A stretch of 64,000 nt of DNA from Leucobacter sp. wl10 (GTDB taxonomy: Bacteria; Actinomycetota; Actinomycetes; Actinomycetales; Microbacteriaceae), in the NCBI RefSeq assembly GCF_003569785.1, contig NZ_KZ984005.1:1-64000 (forward strand), given 5' to 3'. The position numbers and the translations under genes were made by a program. The notes beneath the pieces were generated by a model. That model saw only the letters and a list, made by a program, of their open reading frames with translations, did no database searches and was not told the origin of the DNA. Shown piece by piece: positions 59,985 to 64,000 of the stretch. Numbering within the stretch: position 1 is the first letter of the stretch; each line of letters starts with the position of its first letter.

Positions 59985-61711
59985 GCACCAAACCGGGAGT
60001 GACCTCCCGGTTCCGGCCGCCGAAGTTCTGTTTCACCTGCGGCGTGAACCGCGCGGCCTGGCACTGGCCGAGCGTCGACTACTGCTACGGCTGCCTCCCC
60101 GGCGGCCCGTTCCCCGCTCCGTCGTGCGAGCGGTGCGGCTCGCCGGACTACTTCAGTCAGGGCCTGTGCGAGCGGTGCCACCCCGGCAGCCCGCACTACA
60201 TCGGTCAGTGCAAGGACTGCTACGCCTGGGGCGTCTATCGGGGGCACCAGTGGCGGTGCCGGCATTGCGCCTGGTGGGCGAGTCACAACCCGGTCGGCGA
60301 CTGCCGCTTCTGCCATCGTCGCCTCCCGATCGGCGAACGTGGTGCCTGCCGGCTCTGCATCGAATCCGCGCGGCGTATCCAGCAGCCCGGCCGCGACATC
60401 GACCTCGACGAAGGCACCCGGCACGGGCTCCAGCTGTTCTTCGCCAACATGCCCGCCCGCCGCAAGCTGCCCCTGCCCGCGCAGTCCACGCGGGCGTCGC
60501 GGATCGTGCTCGATGCCGAAGCGAGCGTCTGGGAGCAGCCGGCGCTGTTCGAGCTCGCACCGGACCCCGAGGTGCTCCGGCAGCGGGCGACCGCGCAGGC
60601 CCGGGACTGGAGCTACCGCACCGACGGGATCGTGTTCGAGCACGCCCGGCAGTTCGGCTGGTCGAACCGGCAGACCAATCAGGTCCGTCGCTCCTTGAAG
60701 ATGCTCCAGATCCTCGCCCCCGACGGCACGACGATGGTCCGCGCCACCGAAGTGATCCGGCTGCGCCGCTATGACGCCGAGGGCAACATCGTCTCCACCC
60801 TCGATGTCCTCGACGCCGCCGGCCTGCTCATCGACGACCGCACCCCGCACATCGACCGCTACTTCGACGGCAAGTTCGCCGGCCTCCCGCCGGCGATGCG
60901 GACCCAGCTCGAGCTCTGGTTCGACATCATGATCCACGGCAGTCCTATCCCACCGCGGCGGAAGCCCCGCGACCCGGCCACGGTGAAGATTCAGATCCTC
61001 GGCATCGCCCCGATCGTCACCGCCTGGGCCGAAGACGGCATCGAGTCGCTCGCCGAGATCAGCCCCGAGCTGCTGCTCGACTCCCTGCCCGCCGACGCAG
61101 GTAAGCGGCACTGGGCCGAGCGCGGATTCCGTGCCCTGTTCGGCATCCTCAAGGGACGCAATGCGATCTTCGCCGACCCGACGACCGGCATGCCCCTGAC
61201 CGAGCCGCGCCGCAGCACACCGCTGCCGGCCGACACCGAGACGATCCTCGCCGCCCTGAACCACTCAGATCCAGCGGTCGCCCTCGCCACCTCGATCGTC
61301 GCCTTCCACGGCCTGACCAACCTCCAGATTCGTGCGCTGCAGCTCACCGACATCATCGACGGCCGGCTCACCCTGCCTGACGGGCGCGTGATCCCGCTGG
61401 CCGAGCCGGTGCGAGCCCGGCTGCGGACCTGGCTCGACCACCGAGCAACGAGATGGCCGCGCACGATGAACCCGCACCTGTTCGTCACGATGCAGACCGC
61501 GCCACGGCTCAGCGCCCCGAGCCGGCAGTTCCCCTGGCTCAAGGCCGGCATCTCCGCGCAGACGCTGCGCACCGACCGCGTCCTGCACGAAGTCCAGGCC
61601 AGCGGCGGCGACGTCCGCCGCATCAGCGACCTGTTCGGGATCGGCATCGAGTCGGTCGCCCGCTACCTCGGCGTCCTCGACCCCGACCTCAGCGGCCACC
61701 GGCCGGACTGA
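59981..61711 (+). CDS. Zinc-ribbon protein with a degenerate tyrosine-recombinase domain, third gene of the unit
   Basis: This 576-residue protein starts at GTG 59981, coupled to the HTH gene. The first 125 residues contain eight CxxC motifs (CFTC, CYGC, CERC, CERC, CKDC, CRHC, CRFC, CRLC), enough for four zinc ribbons. A long helical middle includes GWSNRQTNQVRRSLKMLQIL. The last 150 residues follow a tyrosine-recombinase pattern: GLTNLQIRALQLTDI (box I position), a beta-hairpin with DGRVIPL, then ISAQTLRTDRVLHEVQASGG and FGIGIESVARYLGVL (Tyr562). The catalytic Arg of box I and the HxxR His are not evident, so it is probably inactive or a structural partner. Alternative: a divergent TnpB-like recombinase. 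Confidence 0.7.
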   Translation: MSTKPGVTSRFRPPKFCFTCGVNRAAWHWPSVDYCYGCLPGGPFPAPSCERCGSPDYFSQGLCERCHPGSPHYIGQCKDCYAWGVYRGHQWRCRHCAWWASHNPVGDCRFCHRRLPIGERGACRLCIESARRIQQPGRDIDLDEGTRHGLQLFFANMPARRKLPLPAQSTRASRIVLDAEASVWEQPALFELAPDPEVLRQRATAQARDWSYRTDGIVFEHARQFGWSNRQTNQVRRSLKMLQILAPDGTTMVRATEVIRLRRYDAEGNIVSTLDVLDAAGLLIDDRTPHIDRYFDGKFAGLPPAMRTQLELWFDIMIHGSPIPPRRKPRDPATVKIQILGIAPIVTAWAEDGIESLAEISPELLLDSLPADAGKRHWAERGFRALFGILKGRNAIFADPTTGMPLTEPRRSTPLPADTETILAALNHSDPAVALATSIVAFHGLTNLQIRALQLTDIIDGRLTLPDGRVIPLAEPVRARLRTWLDHRATRWPRTMNPHLFVTMQTAPRLSAPSRQFPWLKAGISAQTLRTDRVLHEVQASGGDVRRISDLFGIGIESVARYLGVLDPDLSGHRPD

Positions 61712-61713
61712 CC

Positions 61714-62223
61714 TCAGTCGCCTGATCGACGGCGCTCGATCAGCACAGTGTCGCGCCAAGTGCCAGCCAACGGGCCGTAACCCATAAGCGCGATACGTTC
61801 GCGGGTGCCCACCGTGCGGAACCCGTGGCGGTCGTGCAGGCGCAGACTCGCGGTGTTCTCGGGGAAGATCGACGACTGGATGGTCCAGATGCCGGCCGTG
61901 TCCGCGGCAGCGATGAACGCTTCCAGGAGGGCGGCTCCGGCGCCTTGCTCACGGGCGGCATCGGCGATGTAGATCGAGTGCTCGACCACGCCGCGGTACA
62001 CCGGCCGCGATGACACGGGGCTGGCGGCCGCCCACCCCACGACGAGGCCGTCGGTGTCTGTGGCGACGAGGCGCAGATCGGGGAGCTTGCCGCTGTCGAA
62101 GCCATCCCAGTCGGGTGGCTCTGCCTCGAACGTGGCGTGCCCGGTGGCGATGCCTTCACGGTAGATGTGCTCGACGGCAGGCCAGTCCGCGGGCGTCATC
62201 GGACGGATGCCGACGCGGATCAT
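61714..62223 (-). CDS. GNAT acetyltransferase of the ArsN/PAT type
   Basis: This 169-residue acetyltransferase resembles phosphinothricin- and arsinothricin-type N-acetyltransferases. The family features are IRPMTPADWPAVEHIYREGI, TGHATFEAEPPDWDGFD, the acetyl-CoA loop region YIADAAREQGAGAALLEAFI (a variant of RxxGxG, with EQGAGAA), and LHDRHGFRTVGTRERI. In arsenic clusters such genes (arsN) detoxify the antibiotic arsinothricin. ATG 62223 overlaps the arsR stop (ATGA), so expression follows ArsR. The substrate is inferred from context and family only. Confidence 0.8.
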   Translation of the reverse strand: MIRVGIRPMTPADWPAVEHIYREGIATGHATFEAEPPDWDGFDSGKLPDLRLVATDTDGLVVGWAAASPVSSRPVYRGVVEHSIYIADAAREQGAGAALLEAFIAAADTAGIWTIQSSIFPENTASLRLHDRHGFRTVGTRERIALMGYGPLAGTWRDTVLIERRRSGD

Positions 62224-62579
62224 TCGGGCAGGAGGGTGCGGGCTGCGTTCTGGAGGGCGCCGTCGACGACGCGGAAGTAGGCCCACTTGCCGCGCTGCTC
62301 GCGGGTGGCAAGGCCGGCTTCGACGAGCTGCTTCATGTGGTGCGAGACGGTGGGCTGGGCAAGGCCGACGGGGTCGGTGAGGTCGCAGATGCACATCTCC
62401 CCGGTGTCGCTGCCGCCGATCAGGGACAGGAGCTTGACCCGGGTGGGGTCGCCGAGAGCCTTGAACACGCGGGCGATCCGTTCGGCCTGCTCCGATTCGA
62501 GCGCGCCACCGGCCACAGTGCCGCAGCACGCGGTGCCGTCTTCGGTGAGGAGCGGGAGCGCGATGGTCACGGTGCTCAT
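62220..62579 (-). CDS. arsR: ArsR-family metalloregulator
   Basis: This 119-residue winged-helix repressor probably senses arsenite. It has KALGDPTRVKLLSLI, the CxC site MCICDLTDP in the DNA-recognition region, and LAQPTVSHHMKQLVEAGLA (recognition helix). An N-terminal CC pair (TACCGTV) could complete a three-Cys arsenic site, as in some actinobacterial ArsR. ATG 62579 is used; GGGAGG stands too close to it, and a GTG nine bases later is better spaced. Repeats lie in the shared promoter region with the flavoprotein. Confidence 0.88.
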   Translation of the reverse strand: MSTVTIALPLLTEDGTACCGTVAGGALESEQAERIARVFKALGDPTRVKLLSLIGGSDTGEMCICDLTDPVGLAQPTVSHHMKQLVEAGLATREQRGKWAYFRVVDGALQNAARTLLPE

Positions 62580-62592
62580 CCTCCCAGTCGTA

Positions 62593-62645
62593 TTGACATC
62601 TGTCGATGTATCGAGGATTCTCGATGTATTGATGTTAGTCGATGT
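62593..62645. promoter_or_regulatory. ars divergent promoter region with three 18-bp-spaced repeats
   Basis: TCGATGT occurs at 62603, 62621 and 62639, exactly 18 bases apart, all in the same orientation. An inverted repeat ATCGA-GGATTC-TCGAT (62610-62625) spans the first junction. TTGACA at 62593-62598 with GATTCT 17 bases on could be a plus-strand promoter for the flavoprotein. The region is lower in GC than its surroundings. ArsR binding is the natural explanation, with more than one dimer possible. Confidence 0.6.
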
Positions 62646-62657
62646 GAGGAGTGGGTG

Positions 62658-63982
62658 GTGGATCTTCCTGTCGTGGTGATCGGCGCGGGACCGCAGGGGC
62701 TGGCCGCCGCAGCGCATCTGCGGGAGCGCGGCCTGGAACCGCTGGTGCTGGAGAGGGGCGCGGGTCCCGCGGCGGCGGTGGCGGAGTGGGGGCATGTGCG
62801 GCTGTTCTCGGAGTGGCCCGAGCTCGTCGACTCCGCCGCGGCTCGGCTGCTCGAGCCTTCCGGGTGGCAGCGACCCGAGCGGGGGTATCCGACCGGCGGC
62901 GCCTGGATCACCGGATACCTCGCGCCCCTCGCGCAGGTTCTTGGGGATCGCGTCCGCTACGGCGCAAGGGTCACCGGCGTCGGTCGCAAGGGACGTGACC
63001 TGCTGGTGGATGCCGGGCGCGCCGAGCAGCCGTTCGTGATTCACGTCGAGGAGGCCGACGGCTCGCAGTCGCGGATCGAGGCGCAGGCGGTGTCGACGCC
63101 TCGGGCACCTGGACGAGCCCGAATCCTGCCGGTGCCGACGGGCTGCCTGCGCTCGGCGAGACCGCCGCGGCCGGATTCCTCACGTATCGGATTCCGTCGT
63201 TCGCCGACGCCGAGCCGTATGCGGGGCGGCACACGGTGGTGGTCGGCAATGGGCACTCCGCGGCGACGGCGATCACCGAGCTGGCCCGCATCGCCCGCCA
63301 GCACCCGGACCCTCGGATCACCTGGGTGCTGCGCCGCGGGACGGTCGGCGACACGTTCGGCGGCGGGGAGGCGGACGAGCTTCCCGAGCGTGGCGCACTC
63401 GGCCAGCGCGCTCGCACCGCGGTCGACCAGGGCCTCGTGAGCCTGGTGACCGGGTTCCGTATCGAGCGGATCGACACCGCCGATCAGGGTGCGGTGCTGG
63501 TTGCCGAGGACGGGCGCGTGCTCGAGCCCGCGGATCGGGTGGTGGTGCTGACCGGGTTCCGGCCGGATCTGTCGATCCTGTCCGAGGTGCGGCTGGAGCT
63601 GGATGCCCGGTTGCAGGCGCCGGTGCGGATCGCGGCGGACATCGACCCGAACATCCACTCTTGTGGTTCGGTGCGCGCCACCGGCGCTGTGGACCTGGCC
63701 CAGCCCGAGCCGGGCCTCTTCATCGTGGGGGCCAAGTCCTACGGCCGCGCCCCGACCTTCCTCGCCCTCACTGGGTACGAGCAGGTTCGCAGCGTCGTCG
63801 CCGAGCTCGCCGGTGACCACGAGGCTGCGGCCCGGAGCGAGCTGGTGCTGCCGGGCACGGGCGTGTGCGGCGGCGCGGGACTGTTCGACGACCCGACCGG
63901 AGCCAAGGGCGGCGCCTGCTGCGCACCCGCAGCGCCGCAGGTGATCCAGCTCGGACGTGCCCCCGCGGGTACTGCGGTCTAG
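62658..63982 (+). pseudogene. FAD-dependent oxidoreductase (ArsO-like) with a one-base frameshift
   Basis: The two halves of a flavoprotein of about 440 residues lie in different frames. The first (from GTG 62658 with GAGGAG upstream) starts VVVIGAGPQGLAAAAHL, the FAD-binding Rossmann motif. The second includes VVVGNGHSAATAITELARI, an NAD(P)-binding motif, and TGFRPDLSIL. Reading joins cleanly if one base is inserted after GCGGTG near 63092, giving A-V-I-D-A-S-G-T-W. Homologues occur in ars clusters as ArsO or thioredoxin-reductase-like enzymes. The C-terminus has Cys pairs (GVCGGAG, GACCAP). It could be a sequencing error or real inactivation. Confidence 0.8.
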
Positions 63983-64000
63983 GTTCTCGCGGGGACGCCG

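Larger units (their letters stand above)
58574..64000. mobile_element. Three-gene recombinase unit with arsenic-type cargo (ends not determined)
   Basis: The unit comprises a tyrosine recombinase, HTH protein and zinc-ribbon/recombinase-like protein, all overlapping or within a few bases. It is followed three bases later by a convergent operon of arsR plus a GNAT gene and a divergent flavoprotein. Tn554 elements also use three transposition genes of about 361, 630 and 125 residues with resistance cargo, but the order and the zinc ribbons differ here. Left and right ends were not identified. The right end is beyond the window. Confidence 0.5.

Noticed and set aside
62601-62645. CRISPR-like short repeats
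   Set aside because: Only three 7-base units with 11-base spacers in a promoter region; far too short for a CRISPR array and better explained as operator sites.
58574-64000. Direct assignment to Tn554
   Set aside because: Gene order, the zinc ribbons and the missing catalytic residues in the third protein do not fit well enough; only a layout similarity is noted.

Overview
The window is high-GC DNA from an actinobacterium, most likely family Microbacteriaceae and possibly Leucobacter-like. This is inferred from gene content, not from a marker comparison: a mycothiol gene (mshD), a DUF3073 gene, a GlnR-type regulator, a GTTCACC-type PHO box and frequent GTG starts. No rRNA, CRISPR array or replication origin was seen. 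Five tRNAs are present (Phe, Asp, Glu, Lys, Ala), and two of them are insertion sites for mobile DNA.

Region 1 (1-6850) is a decayed integrative island at the 3' end of tRNA-Phe. A duplicated tRNA 3' end plus terminator lies at 681-801 and 6697-6816. Between the copies are an AIPR-type anti-phage gene, a ParD/ParE toxin-antitoxin pair with a palindromic operator, a relaxase-like remnant and a nested pair of insertion sequences: an ISL3-family element (perfect 24-bp ends, 8-bp target duplication) sits inside an IS1249-like element. No working integrase for the island is visible; a fragment of one lies just outside the left repeat.

Region 2 (6774-37400) is ordinary chromosome. In order it holds a tRNA cluster, copper amine oxidase, two coupled aminopeptidases (M18 and PepA), a MacB/FtsX-type ABC exporter, a flavin oxidoreductase, an amino-acid permease, a two-component system split around a DMT transporter, DedA, an ABC-F protein, VIT1/CCC1, an alkyltransferase-like protein, proline iminopeptidase, an acyl-CoA oxidase-like enzyme, a DEAD-box helicase, an RND exporter with a long acidic tail, and DUF445.

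Region 3 (37400-52700) holds DUF3073, gpmA, ygfZ, and then a compact phosphate and redox block read in one direction: glnR - mshD - ppk - Nudix/phosphatase fusion - (PHO box) pstS - pstC - pstA - pstB. Several of these junctions overlap. The order resembles the mycobacterial DUF3073-ygfZ-glnR-mshD-phosphate transport neighbourhood. A candidate structured RNA lies just downstream of pstB on the other strand.

Region 4 (52700-64000) is stacked mobile DNA. A large serine recombinase is integrated at tRNA-Ala(CGC), and its C-terminus is encoded by the antisense strand of that tRNA. It is followed by DUF4913, a single-strand-binding protein and a VirD4/TraG-type coupling protein. This module stops abruptly at about 58.5 kb, where a different three-gene unit begins: an intact tyrosine recombinase, a small HTH protein, and a 576-residue protein with eight N-terminal CxxC motifs fused to what looks like a degenerate tyrosine-recombinase domain. 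Beside it is an arsenic-type cargo: a GNAT of the ArsN/PAT type, ArsR, and a flavoprotein broken by a one-base frameshift. Three direct repeats spaced exactly 18 bp apart lie in the arsR/flavoprotein promoter region. The three-gene recombinase unit is the best candidate here for a poorly described system.
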